Assembly: GCA_036563805.1 (NCBI GenBank)
Contig: DATCLS010000007.1
Coordinates: forward strand, 1 to 64,000
Direction: 5' to 3'
Source: DATCLS01 sp036563805
GTDB taxonomy: Bacteria; Actinomycetota; Acidimicrobiia; Acidimicrobiales; VFJN01
DNA: 64,000 nt
Numbering within the stretch: position 1 is the stretch's first letter; each line of letters begins with the position of its first letter. Under the pieces are notes generated by a model that had not been told where the DNA came from, did no database searches, and saw only the letters and a program-made list of their open reading frames with translations. Positions 1-8,153 of the stretch are shown in pieces. The translations under genes were made by a program, and so were the position numbers.

Positions 1-453
1 GAGGTAGACACGCCCGACCTGGTTGCGCACGACGTGCTGGGGCTCCCGGATCGGCCGCTGGGCGCCGGTCCAGGTCAGGTCGAAGGCGAGCGTCGTGGGG
101 TCGCCGGTGTCGGTGGTGGCGTCGTCGAGCCGGAACCGCAGCCGCTCCAGCCCCTCGATCACCTCGACGGCGAACGGGCCGACGGTCGTGTCCATGCGGT
201 CGAGGCCCAGCGCCCGCGAGGCCCGCACCACCCGGTGCACGCCCCGATGGACCACGACGGCGAAGGCGTCGGCCACGCCCAGGTTGGGGTACTGGCCCAG
301 CCCGGTGATCAGGAACAGCTCGTCGCCCGGCTCGGCCGCCAGCGGCAGGCAGTTGGCGTAGTAGCGGTCGTAGAAGTTCCGGTCGCTGGTGGCCGGCAGC
401 CGGATCGGCTCGGCGATCTGGTGGACCGGATAGTCGTCGAGCGGCGAGAGCAT
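1..453 (-). CDS. Conserved hypothetical protein, 3' end cut by window edge
   Basis: The reading frame opens at ATG 453 and runs off the left edge, so only the first 151 residues are visible. It begins MLSPLDDYPVHQIAEP and continues with FLITGLGQYPNLGV and a stretch on a protein-like beta pattern (VGPFAVEVIEGLERLRFRL). I recognise this as a conserved actinobacterial hypothetical usually found near TetR regulators and lipid or aromatic catabolism genes; I think it belongs to the DUF7064/DUF7065 group, from memory only. No catalytic motif is visible. A TetR-like palindrome lies 22 bases upstream of the start, and the next gene upstream encodes a TetR regulator on the same strand. Confidence 0.6.
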   Translation of the reverse strand, partial: MLSPLDDYPVHQIAEPIRLPATSDRNFYDRYYANCLPLAAEPGDELFLITGLGQYPNLGVADAFAVVVHRGVHRVVRASRALGLDRMDTTVGPFAVEVIEGLERLRFRLDDATTDTGDPTTLAFDLTWTGAQRPIREPQHVVRNQVGRVYL

Positions 454-474
454 GCCGGGGACGCTAGACGCGAA

Positions 475-489
475 TAGAACGCGCTTCTA
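475..489. promoter_or_regulatory. TetR-like palindrome upstream of the left-edge gene
   Basis: TAGAACGCGCTTCTA is an inverted repeat with 5-base arms (TAGAA/TTCTA) and lies 22 bases before the ATG at 453. It resembles the TAGAAC-NN-GTTCTA class of TetR operators such as KstR sites, but is one base longer. A second palindrome, CTAGCGATCGCTAG, follows at 487-500 and overlaps the stop of the TetR gene. Binding is inferred. Confidence 0.45.
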
Positions 490-496
490 GCGATCG

Positions 497-1111
497 CTAG
501 CGGTCGTCGAGCATGATCCCCCGGAGCACGACGTCGACCGCGACCCGGGCCTGGTCGGTCAGCGAGCCGTGATCGCCCGGGAAGTCGTCGGGGAAGCGGC
601 CGGCCAGCGCCGGCAGGCTCACGATGCCCCCGGCGCCGTGGCCGATGAGGAAGTGCAGCGCAGCAGGCGGCAGCCGGCGGACCCGCCCGGCCTTCTCCAG
701 CGACCGCAGCACGGCGTCGGCCACCTGGTGGGCCGGCCGGATGAACTGCTCGTAGACGTGGTCGAGCCGGCCGCCGGGCCGGGCGGCCTCGGCGTTGACC
801 ACCCGGATGAGCGCCGGGCGCTCGGCCGTAGCCTCGACGTAGCGCAGCAGGATGGCCCGCAGCCGGTCGAGCTCATCGCCGTCGACCGACAGGGCCGCCT
901 CGGCCAGCTCGGAGGCCAGCCGCCGGAAGCCGTGGTCGATGGCGGCGTACCAGAGCTGCTCCTTGGACCCGTAGCGCTCGTGGACGAGGTTGTGGCTCAC
1001 CCCGAGGCGCCGACACAGCTCGCGCACCGACGTGCCCTCGTAGCCGCCGTCGGCGAACGCATCGAGGGCCAGGTCGAGCAGGTCGGCCTCGGTGACCGTC
1101 GACGCCGGCAC
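497..1111 (-). CDS. TetR-family transcriptional regulator (TetR1)
   Basis: 204 residues with a classic N-terminal TetR helix-turn-helix in the first 55 residues: DLALDAFADGGYEGTSVREL, then RLGVSHNLVHERYGSKEQL. The C-terminal ligand domain is all-helical with no enzyme motif. I chose GTG 1111 because it places the HTH about 10 residues from the start and follows a palindrome at 1142-1157. Longer frames upstream read through the opposite-strand ABC genes and are shadows. The same palindrome precedes the DUF2236 gene at 4874, so this protein probably represses itself and that oxygenase. The effector is unknown; a lipophilic or acyl compound would fit the family. Confidence 0.85.
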   Translation of the reverse strand: MPASTVTEADLLDLALDAFADGGYEGTSVRELCRRLGVSHNLVHERYGSKEQLWYAAIDHGFRRLASELAEAALSVDGDELDRLRAILLRYVEATAERPALIRVVNAEAARPGGRLDHVYEQFIRPAHQVADAVLRSLEKAGRVRRLPPAALHFLIGHGAGGIVSLPALAGRFPDDFPGDHGSLTDQARVAVDVVLRGIMLDDR

Positions 1112-1141
1112 AGCCGGCAGGCTAGCCCGTCCACCAGCCCT

Positions 1142-1157
1142 CTTGACATCTGTCAAG
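1142..1157. promoter_or_regulatory. Perfect 16-bp palindrome, candidate TetR1 operator, copy 1
   Basis: CTTGACATCTGTCAAG is a perfect inverted repeat with 7-base arms around TC. It lies 31 bases upstream of TetR1 and overlaps the stop codon of the next TetR gene. Read toward TetR1 it contains TTGACA, a good -35 hexamer, so a bound repressor would block RNA polymerase. A nearly identical copy is at 4907-4922, and the identity extends over the flanking CGGGCTG. Confidence 0.7.
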
Positions 1158-1773
1158 CGGGCTGACCGGCGACCCCGGTGGCGCCGCCGGCCCCCGACCC
1201 GACCGCCGACCGGGGCAGGCAGAGGATGTCGCGGACGACGGCCTTGAGCTCGACGCCCAGCTCGGCCATCGGCGTCTCCTCCAGCAGGCCCGGGGCCCAG
1301 TCGTCGAACCCGGTCACCGCCCCCAGGGCGGCCACCATTCGGACCTGCTCGCCCAGCGACCCGGCCTTGGCCGCCACCGCCCGCTCCAGGCGGTCGTGCA
1401 TGGCCACGTGCTCGCGGTCGCTCTCGATCTGCCACCCGACCTCGGAGGCGGCGGCGCGGTTGCGCTGGAGCATGCGGAACAGAGGGAGCTCGCGCTCCAT
1501 CCGGTCGATGACCCAGTCCAGCGCGGCGGCCCACCCCTCCAGGCCCTCGGCGGCCTCCAGCCGGCCGAAGAACTCCCCGACCGTGTGGCCGACGGGCTCG
1601 AGCAGGGTCCGCAGCAGCTGCTCCTTCGACTGGAAGTGGTAGTAGAGCGCCGCCTTGGTGAACCCGAGCCGCTCGGCGATCTGCCGGAGCGACGTCGCGT
1701 CGTAGCCCTGCTCGGTGAACAGCTCGCGGGCGACCTCGAGGATCCGCTGCCTCGTGTCCGACGTCGGGGCCAT
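1153..1773 (-). CDS. TetR-family transcriptional regulator (TetR2), divergent from ABC exporter
   Basis: 206 residues. The N-terminal HTH is clear (RILEVARELFTEQGYDATSL, then AERLGFTKAALYYHFQSKEQ, residues about 10-55), followed by a helical ligand domain. Start ATG 1773 gives the usual short tail before the HTH. It is transcribed divergently from a DrrA-type ABC ATPase, with paired palindromic sites in the 130-base gap. The standard reading is a local repressor of the exporter that responds to an exported or toxic compound. Confidence 0.88.
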   Translation of the reverse strand: MAPTSDTRQRILEVARELFTEQGYDATSLRQIAERLGFTKAALYYHFQSKEQLLRTLLEPVGHTVGEFFGRLEAAEGLEGWAAALDWVIDRMERELPLFRMLQRNRAAASEVGWQIESDREHVAMHDRLERAVAAKAGSLGEQVRMVAALGAVTGFDDWAPGLLEETPMAELGVELKAVVRDILCLPRSAVGSGAGGATGVAGQPA

Positions 1774-1782
1774 GGTCGGAAC

Positions 1783-1846
1783 CTACTTGACGGCCGGTCA
1801 GAACGCACTTACCGTGCGGCAAGTAAGTTACCTGCCGGCCGGTTAG
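1783..1846. promoter_or_regulatory. Paired operator sites between TetR2 and the ABC exporter
   Basis: Two related 19-base sites, CTACTTGACGGCCGGTCAG at 1783-1801 and TTACCTGCCGGCCGGTTAG at 1828-1846, agree at 15 of 19 positions and are each partly palindromic around CGGCCG. Between them lies a separate inverted repeat ACTTAC-N10-GTAAGT (1807-1828). They cover the space where both divergent promoters must lie. This looks like TetR2 autoregulation plus exporter control. Confidence 0.6.
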
Positions 1847-1903
1847 GAGAGGCGGTGAGTCGACACGGGTCAACGGCCGGCCCCCGTTCCGAGGAGAGGT
1901 GCG

Positions 1904-2925
<1,022 letters not shown>

Positions 2926-2929
<4 letters not shown>

Positions 2930-3825
2930 CCGTCACCACCACCGCCCCCGACCCCGTCCGTCCCGGCGGGCCCGCCGCCGCCACCGACCCCGGCACCGAT
3001 CACGCCGGCGAGCCGGGTCGCGTCCGCCGGGCCGCCGAGTGGCTCCGCGACGTGGTCGTCCTGACCCGGCGCAACCTCCTGCACGTCCGCCGCGAGCCCA
3101 TGCAGATGTCCGACGCCACCGTGCAGCCGGTCCTGTTCACGGCCCTGTTCGTCTACCTGCTCGGCGGCTCGATGGCCCTGCCCGGTGGCGGCAGCTACAC
3201 CGACTTCGCCATCGGCGGCCTCGTCACGATGAACCTCACGACCGCGGCCCTCGGCACCTCGGTCGGCCTCAGCAGCGACCTGGAGACCGGCGTGATCGAC
3301 CGGTTCCGGACGCTGCCCATGGCCCGCAGCGCCATCCTGGCCGGGCGCACCCTCGCCGACCTCCTGGCCAGCGCGCTGTGCGCCACCATCGTCGTGCTCA
3401 CCGGCCTGGCGGTGGGCTGGCGCCCGGACAACGGCGTGGCCGGGGTCGTCGCCGGGCTGGCCGTGGCCGTGCTGTTCGCCTACGCGTTCAGCTGGTTCTG
3501 CGCCATCCTCGGCCTCACCTCCCGCGACCCGGAGTCAGCCCAGGGTCTCGGCATGGTGATCGTGTTCCCCCTGGCGTTCGTGTCCAGCTGCTTCGTGCCC
3601 ACCCAGGGGCTGCCCACCGTCCTGCGCGTGATCGCCGAGTGGAACCCGACCTCCGCCGTGGCGGCGTCGTGCCGCGAGCTGTTCGGCAACCCCAACCCGG
3701 CCGCGCTCACCGACACGTTCGCCGCCCGACATCCCCTGTTCCTGGCGCTGGCCTGGTCGGTGGCGATCGTCGCCGTGTGCGCCCCCATCGCCAGCCGGCT
3801 CCAGCGGCGGCGGATCACCGAATGA
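2926..3825 (+). CDS. ABC-2 type exporter permease, DrrB type
   Basis: 299 residues with GTG start overlapping the ATPase stop. A Thr/Pro/Gly-rich cytoplasmic N-terminus of about 40 residues precedes six hydrophobic segments, starting near PVLFTALFVYLLGG and ending near LALAWSVAIVAVCAPIA. The motif ETGVIDRFRTLPMARSA in the first loop is typical of DrrB/ABC-2 permeases that partner DrrA-type ATPases. The likely role is efflux of a hydrophobic drug or lipid. Substrate is not predictable from sequence. Confidence 0.9.
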
Positions 3826-3857
3826 CCGGGGCCGGTCACCCGCCCCGGGGCCGGTCA
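3826..3857. terminator. Hairpin/direct-repeat element between convergent genes
   Basis: The 29-base gap between the permease stop and the convergent DUF2236 stop contains CCGGGGC (3826-3832) facing GCCCCGG (3842-3848), able to form a stem. It also holds a 13-base direct repeat CCGGGGCCGGTCA at 3826-3838 and 3845-3857. A bidirectional terminator is plausible; there is no T-tract. Confidence 0.4.
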
Positions 3858-4874
3858 GGCGGCGGCTGGCTTGCGGGGGCGGGTCGGCCGGCCGGTGCGG
3901 GACCGGTCGCCGGTGCCAGTGCGGGAACCGGACCGTGTGCCGGGCAGGACCGGCTCGGCCGCGCAGCGGCGGCGGGCCTCGACCAGAGGCGGGGGCTCGC
4001 CCCCGGCGAACCGCATCGTGTTCAGCAGCAGGTGCGCGGCCGGGCGGACCAGCCCCCAGTCGACGAGCGTCGGCTGGCGGAACCCGATCAGCTCGCGCCC
4101 CCAGGCGGGCAGCAGGCCGATGGCGGCCTGGATGAGCATCTGGTGGGCGATCGCCACCATGGGGTTCGACCGGCTGCGGATCGGCGTGGTGATGAAGTCG
4201 ATCGCCTCACGGGCCTGGTCGCCGACCGCCAGCTCGCTCTGCATCTCGCGCAGGTAGCTGCGCACGGCCACCCGACTGCGGGGCACCCACGTCGCCCCCA
4301 GCTTCTCGGCCACGATGGCCATCTCGTGGTAGTAGCGGTCGGCCGCCTCGCCCCGCACCGGGAAGGGCACGAACCGCTGGTGGGCCCGCAGGAAGCTGTA
4401 CACCTCGGTGGTGTGGACCCACGTGATCAGGTCGGGGTCGGTCGCCGAGTAGGGGACGCCGTCGGGCGTCGTGCCCACCACCTTGCGGTGGACGGCCTTC
4501 ACGACCTCGACGAGGCGCTCGGCCACCTCGGTCGAGCCGTAGGTCGTGCCGATCACGAACGACGACGTCCGGGCCAAGCGGCCCAGCGGGTCCTGCCGGT
4601 AGTTGGAGTGGTCGGCCACCCCGGCCATGGTCGGCGGGTGCAGCGTCTGGAGGAGCAGGGCGGCGATCCCGCCGATCAGCATCGAGGGGTCGGCGTGGAC
4701 CCGCCACGTGACGCTGCCCGGCCCGAACCAGCCCGGGTCGCCCGGCGGGTCGGTGTACTGCTCGCCGGGTAGCGCCGCCCGCCGGCTGCCCACCGAGGAC
4801 CCGAGGGCGGAGCGGAGCTGGGACCGGACGACGTTGAGCACCGGGAGCGATCCCAGGGACGTGATCGACAGCAT
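3855..4874 (-). CDS. DUF2236 (MpaB-like) oxygenase family protein
   Basis: 339 residues from ATG 4874, which sits 6 bases behind an AGGAGG ribosome site; longer in-frame starts lack this. Family landmarks are FGPGSVTWRVHADPSMLIGG, LLLQTLHPPTMAGVADHS (conserved His region) and WVHTTEVYSFL. The DUF2236 group includes the fungal heme-linked oxygenase MpaB and rubber oxygenases, so a heme-dependent oxidative role is likely. The last 35 residues are a basic Arg/Pro/Gly tail. It has its own promoter region with the 16-bp palindrome shared with TetR1, suggesting TetR1 control separate from the upstream hydratase gene. Confidence 0.88.
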   Translation of the reverse strand: MLSITSLGSLPVLNVVRSQLRSALGSSVGSRRAALPGEQYTDPPGDPGWFGPGSVTWRVHADPSMLIGGIAALLLQTLHPPTMAGVADHSNYRQDPLGRLARTSSFVIGTTYGSTEVAERLVEVVKAVHRKVVGTTPDGVPYSATDPDLITWVHTTEVYSFLRAHQRFVPFPVRGEAADRYYHEMAIVAEKLGATWVPRSRVAVRSYLREMQSELAVGDQAREAIDFITTPIRSRSNPMVAIAHQMLIQAAIGLLPAWGRELIGFRQPTLVDWGLVRPAAHLLLNTMRFAGGEPPPLVEARRRCAAEPVLPGTRSGSRTGTGDRSRTGRPTRPRKPAAA

Positions 4875-4906
4875 CGGCACCTCCTGCCCGGCATGTTCGA
4901 CCCCGC

Positions 4907-4922
4907 CCTTGACACCTGTCAA
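4907..4922. promoter_or_regulatory. 16-bp palindrome, candidate TetR1 operator, copy 2
   Basis: CTTGACACCTGTCAAG has the same arms as the site at 1142-1157, differs by one central base, and is followed by the same CGGGCTG. It lies 32 bases upstream of the DUF2236 start, the same distance and orientation as copy 1 relative to TetR1. This matching geometry is the main evidence that both genes share a repressor. Confidence 0.7.
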
Positions 4923-4992
4923 GCGGGCTGGTGGGCGGAGCTCCGACGAACGGCGCGCCCCCGACGGGACCCGACGGGTGGCGCCCGCCGGC

Positions 4993-5802
4993 TCAGGTCC
5001 CCGTGAACCGGGGCTCGCGCTTCTCGAGGAACGCCCGGGGCCCCTCCTTGGCGTCCTGGGACGCCATGACCGCCATGCCCAGCTCGGTCTCCTTGGCGTA
5101 GGCCTCGGCCTCGGGCACGGCGTCGGCGGCCAGCACCGAGGCCCGGATGTTCCGGACCGCCAGCGGGCCGTTGCGGGCGATGCGGTCGGCCAGCTCGCGG
5201 GCCTTGTCGAGCGCGGTGCCGTCGGGCACGACGTGGCCGACGAGCCCGACCTCGTAGGCCCGGCGCCCCGAGATCGGCTCGCCGGTGATCAGCATCTCCA
5301 TGGCCACCGTCCACGGGATCTGCCGGGGCAGGCGCACGGTCGAGCCGCTCATCGGGAACAGGCCCCGCTGCACCTCGCTGACCGCGATGCGGGCCCCCTC
5401 GGCCGCCACCCGCACGTCGAGGGCCTGCAGGATCTCGATGCCACCGGCGTAGCAGGCGCCCTCGATCGCGGCGACGATCGGCTTGGAGGGGCGGAAGTCC
5501 TTGAGGAAGCCCTTGTAGATGAGCGACGGGTCGGTGCGGATGCGCTCCTCGAACGGGTTCTCGGACGGCTTGCCCGACAGCAGCGCCCCGACCAGGCGAT
5601 CGAGGTCGGCGCCCGCCGAGAAGTCGCCGCCCGCCCCCGTGAGGATCGCCACCCGGACGTCGTCGTCGGCGTCGATCATGTCCCAGGCGTCGCACAGACG
5701 GCACAGGACCTCGGCGTCGAACGCGTTCTTCTTGTCGGGACGGTTGAGGGTGACGGTCACCACGTGGCCGTCGCGCTCGACCAGGACCGCAGGATCTGAC
5801 AT
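4993..5802 (-). CDS. Enoyl-CoA hydratase/isomerase (crotonase) family protein
   Basis: 269 residues. It starts VLVERDGHVVTVTLNRPDKKNAF, the crotonase signature, and contains the oxyanion-hole segment GAGGDFSAGADLDRL (near 65-80) and the second-glycine region ACYAGGIEI (near 115). Position 140 has VSEVQRGLFPMSGS, where crotonases carry a catalytic Glu. It should act in CoA-thioester beta-oxidation or a related isomerisation. The ATG at 5802 is only 24 bases from the upstream SDR stop, so the two are cotranscribed. No ribosome site is evident; TGACGTCA overlaps the start. Confidence 0.9.
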   Translation of the reverse strand: MSDPAVLVERDGHVVTVTLNRPDKKNAFDAEVLCRLCDAWDMIDADDDVRVAILTGAGGDFSAGADLDRLVGALLSGKPSENPFEERIRTDPSLIYKGFLKDFRPSKPIVAAIEGACYAGGIEILQALDVRVAAEGARIAVSEVQRGLFPMSGSTVRLPRQIPWTVAMEMLITGEPISGRRAYEVGLVGHVVPDGTALDKARELADRIARNGPLAVRNIRASVLAADAVPEAEAYAKETELGMAVMASQDAKEGPRAFLEKREPRFTGT

Positions 5803-5826
5803 GACGTCAGGTTTAGCGCACGGGCG

Positions 5827-6639
5827 TCACCCCACGCCGTACCGGGCGATGAGCTGCTGGACCCGGAGCGGCAGCAGCCGGTGGACCCACCACAGCAGCC
5901 GGCCGTCCCACCCCACCGGGACCACCGTGAGGTCCTCGCGAATGGCCCGGACGACGTCGCGGGCCACCACCTCGGGCGACCGGGCCCGGCGGAAGCCGGC
6001 GATCGTCTTCTCCCGCTCGTCCGCCTGGCGCCCCAGGTAGCGGGTGCGCTCGGCGATGCCGGTGTCGACCATGCCGGGGCACACGGCCGACACGCCGACG
6101 CCCCGGGGCCGCCAGTCGCCCCGCAGGCTCTGCGACAGGGCCAGCACCCCGGCCTTGGTGGCGATGTAGGCGGGCTCGAGGCCGTGCGGCATGTAGGCCA
6201 GGGCCGACGCCACGTTGACGACGTGGCCGCGGCCCCGCTCGACCATGGCGGGGCCGAACGCCAGGCAGCAGTGGACGACGCCGTCGAGGTTGACCCGCCG
6301 GATCCACCGCCAGTCGTCGACCGACATGTCGCCCAGCCGGCCGCTGATGCCGACGCCGGCGTTGTTGATCAGCACGTCGAGCGGGCCCCGCTCGACGTGG
6401 ACCCGCTCGGCCAGCGCGGCCACGGCGTCGGCGTCGCCGACGTCGCACTGCACGCCCTCGGCCTCGGGGCCGACCGCGCCACACGCGACCGCCGTCTTGG
6501 CGGCGGCGTCGCCGTCGATGTCGGCCGCCAGGACCCGCCCGCCGTGGCCGGCCAGCGCCAGCGCCACCTGGCGGCCGATGCCGCTGCCCGCGCCGGTCAC
6601 GAGCGCCGACGCGCCGCTCAGCTGGAAGTCTCGCGCCAT
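5827..6639 (-). CDS. Short-chain dehydrogenase/reductase (SDR1)
   Basis: 270 residues from ATG 6639 behind GGGGAAGGG; GTG 6666 is a longer alternative. Classical SDR features: cofactor motif TGAGSGIG near residue 15, NNAG near 90, catalytic Ser in NVASALAYMP and Tyr-Lys in YIATK, then PGMVDTG. The C-terminus ends with a short amphipathic stretch (LLWWVHRLLPLRVQQLI), as seen in membrane-associated lipid SDRs. It probably forms an operon with the enoyl-CoA hydratase. A palindrome lies between it and the divergent TetR3. Confidence 0.9.
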   Translation of the reverse strand: MARDFQLSGASALVTGAGSGIGRQVALALAGHGGRVLAADIDGDAAAKTAVACGAVGPEAEGVQCDVGDADAVAALAERVHVERGPLDVLINNAGVGISGRLGDMSVDDWRWIRRVNLDGVVHCCLAFGPAMVERGRGHVVNVASALAYMPHGLEPAYIATKAGVLALSQSLRGDWRPRGVGVSAVCPGMVDTGIAERTRYLGRQADEREKTIAGFRRARSPEVVARDVVRAIREDLTVVPVGWDGRLLWWVHRLLPLRVQQLIARYGVG

Positions 6640-6695
6640 TCCCTTCCCCAGTCCTCGAGCCCCCACCGACCCCGGCCCCCCACAATGGGCCGCTG

Positions 6696-6710
6696 TTGAC
6701 CAGAAGTCAA
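6696..6710. promoter_or_regulatory. TetR-like inverted repeat between SDR1 and TetR3
   Basis: TTGACCAGAAGTCAA has 5-base arms TTGAC/GTCAA around five bases, and lies 12 bases before the TetR3 start and 56 bases before the SDR1 start on the other strand. It resembles the TTGACA/TGTCAA operators at 1142 and 4907 but has different spacing. Likely TetR3 site. Confidence 0.5.
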
Positions 6711-6722
6711 TAACATGGCGCT

Positions 6723-7310
6723 GTGGCGAACGGACCCCGGACCCGGCTCGATCCTGCCGCGCGGCGCGCCCAGCTGGTCGCCCTCGGCGTCCGGATGCTC
6801 AGCACCCGCCCCTTGGACCAGGTGGCGATCGACGAGATCGCGGCCGAGGCGGGCATCAGCCGGGGGCTGCTGTTCCACTACTTCCCCACCAAGCGCGACT
6901 TCCACGTCGCCGTGGTGCAGGCCGCGGCCGACGACCTGTGCGCCCGCACCGAGCCCGACCCGGCCCTGCCGCCCGACCAGCGCCTGCGGGCCAGCCTCGA
7001 GGCGTTCGTCGACTACGTGTCCGAGAACCGCGACGCCTACGTCTCGCTGCTGCGGGGCACCGCCGGCGGCGACCCGGCGCTGCGGGCCGTCATCGACGCC
7101 ACCCGGTCGCGGTTCGCCGGCAGGGTCCTGGCCGGCCTCGGCGTGTCCGAGCCGGCGCCGCCCCGGCTGCGGTTGGCGGCGCGGGCCTGGGTGGCGTTCA
7201 CCGAGGAGGCCACGCTCGACTGGCTGGCCCACGAGGACCTGGGCCGCGACGAGCTGATCGACCTGCTCGACGAGTCGCTGGCCGCGCTGCTCGCCCTCGC
7301 CCGCCGCTGA
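6723..7310 (+). CDS. TetR-family transcriptional regulator (TetR3)
   Basis: 195 residues from GTG 6723. The HTH is complete in residues 14-55: VRMLSTRPLDQVAIDEIAAE, then AGISRGLLFHYFPTKRDF. The ligand domain is helical, with AARAWVAFTEEATLDWL near the C-terminus. It is divergent from the SDR1/enoyl-CoA hydratase pair and has a palindrome in the shared promoter gap. It most likely controls that pair in response to an acyl-CoA or related metabolite; the effector is inferred. Confidence 0.87.
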   Translation: MANGPRTRLDPAARRAQLVALGVRMLSTRPLDQVAIDEIAAEAGISRGLLFHYFPTKRDFHVAVVQAAADDLCARTEPDPALPPDQRLRASLEAFVDYVSENRDAYVSLLRGTAGGDPALRAVIDATRSRFAGRVLAGLGVSEPAPPRLRLAARAWVAFTEEATLDWLAHEDLGRDELIDLLDESLAALLALARR

Positions 7311-7314
7311 GGCC

Positions 7315-7369
7315 GGCGCCGCGCCGGCCGGCACCACGCGGGCGGGCGCCGCGCCGGCCGGCACCACGC
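7315..7369. repeat. Two 25-bp direct repeats, 30-bp period
   Basis: Just after the TetR3 stop, the 25 bases at 7315-7339 recur exactly at 7345-7369; both copies begin GGCGCCGCGCCGGCC. A third degenerate unit starts at about 7375. The repeats are also internally self-complementary, so they can fold as hairpins and may serve as the TetR3 terminator. They are non-coding in the gap between two TetR genes. Confidence 0.75.
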
Positions 7370-7409
7370 CGGCAGGCGCTCGACCGTCGCCCGCCTGTCG
7401 ACGTCGCCT

Positions 7410-7445
7410 GTTGACACTGTCCACATGGAGGTAGACAGTGTCTAC
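7410..7445. promoter_or_regulatory. Tandem operators overlapping the TetR4 start region
   Basis: GTTGACACTGTCCAC (7410-7424) and GTAGACAGTGTCTAC (7431-7445) are two copies of one odd-centred palindrome. The second is perfect with 7-base arms. Their centres are 21 bases apart, two helical turns, which places both on one DNA face. The first contains TTGACA, and the second ends at the base before ATG 7446, so a bound repressor would block both promoter and start. Confidence 0.65.
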
Positions 7446-8153
7446 ATGCCGACGGCCACGCGCGACCGGCTGCTGGAGGCGGCCCGCGAGATCCTGGCCA
7501 AGGACGGGCTCGAGGGGCTGACGCTGCGGGCCATCGCCCGCCACGCCGGCCTGTCGCACGGCGCCCCGCTGCGCCACTTCCCCAGCCTGGCGTCCCTGCT
7601 GGCCGCGGTGGCGGCCGACGGGTTCGCCCGGCTGGTCGCCGCCATCGACGACGCCCTGGCCGAGGCCGAGGCCGAGGCGGCCGCGGCCGGCCGCCCGCCG
7701 CTGCGGGCGGTCGACCGGCTGGCGGTGGCCGGCCGGACGTACGTCGACGTGGCGCTCGCCGACCCCGGCGTGTTCGCGGTGACGTTCCGGCCCGAGCGCT
7801 GCGACGTGAGCGATCGGGCCTACCAGCGCCAGGGTGCCCGCTCGTTCGGCCAGCTCGTCGGGCTGGTCCGAGCCGCCCAGGCCGAGGGCTGGCACGCCCA
7901 CGAGCGACCCGAGTTGGCGGCGGCCGCGGTGTGGGCCACGGCCCACGGCATCGCCGACCTGGCCCTGCACGGGGCGATCCCGAGCGCGGTCGCCCCCGCC
8001 GGCGTGGCCGACGTCTTCGCCGTCGCCGGGCGGCTCCTGTTCCCCGGCCCGACCGGGCCCGCCGGCCCGGGCCCCGCCCCCGGCCCGGGCCCCGGCCCGG
8101 GCGAGGCGACCGACCCCACACACCCCAGCGACCCGAGAGGGAGGACGCCATGA
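7446..8153 (+). CDS. TetR-family transcriptional regulator (TetR4)
   Basis: 235 residues from ATG 7446. An in-frame ATG at 7425 would put the second operator inside the gene, so I prefer 7446. The HTH is LEAAREILAKDGLEGLTLRA, then HAGLSHGAPLRHFPSLASLL (residues 8-50). The ligand region resembles the TetR_C group with WATAHGIADLALHGAI. The last 30 residues are a Gly/Pro low-complexity tail encoded by an almost pure G/C stretch (8050-8103). The stop overlaps the dioxygenase ATG (ATGA), so TetR4 and the dioxygenase form one operon, autoregulated through the tandem operators. Confidence 0.86.
   Translation: MPTATRDRLLEAAREILAKDGLEGLTLRAIARHAGLSHGAPLRHFPSLASLLAAVAADGFARLVAAIDDALAEAEAEAAAAGRPPLRAVDRLAVAGRTYVDVALADPGVFAVTFRPERCDVSDRAYQRQGARSFGQLVGLVRAAQAEGWHAHERPELAAAAVWATAHGIADLALHGAIPSAVAPAGVADVFAVAGRLLFPGPTGPAGPGPAPGPGPGPGEATDPTHPSDPRGRTP

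Noticed and set aside
8050..8103. Pure G/C low-complexity stretch as a possible regulatory element before the carotenoid dioxygenase
   Set aside because: It encodes the Gly/Pro tail of TetR4 in frame up to the overlapping ATGA, so coding explains it.
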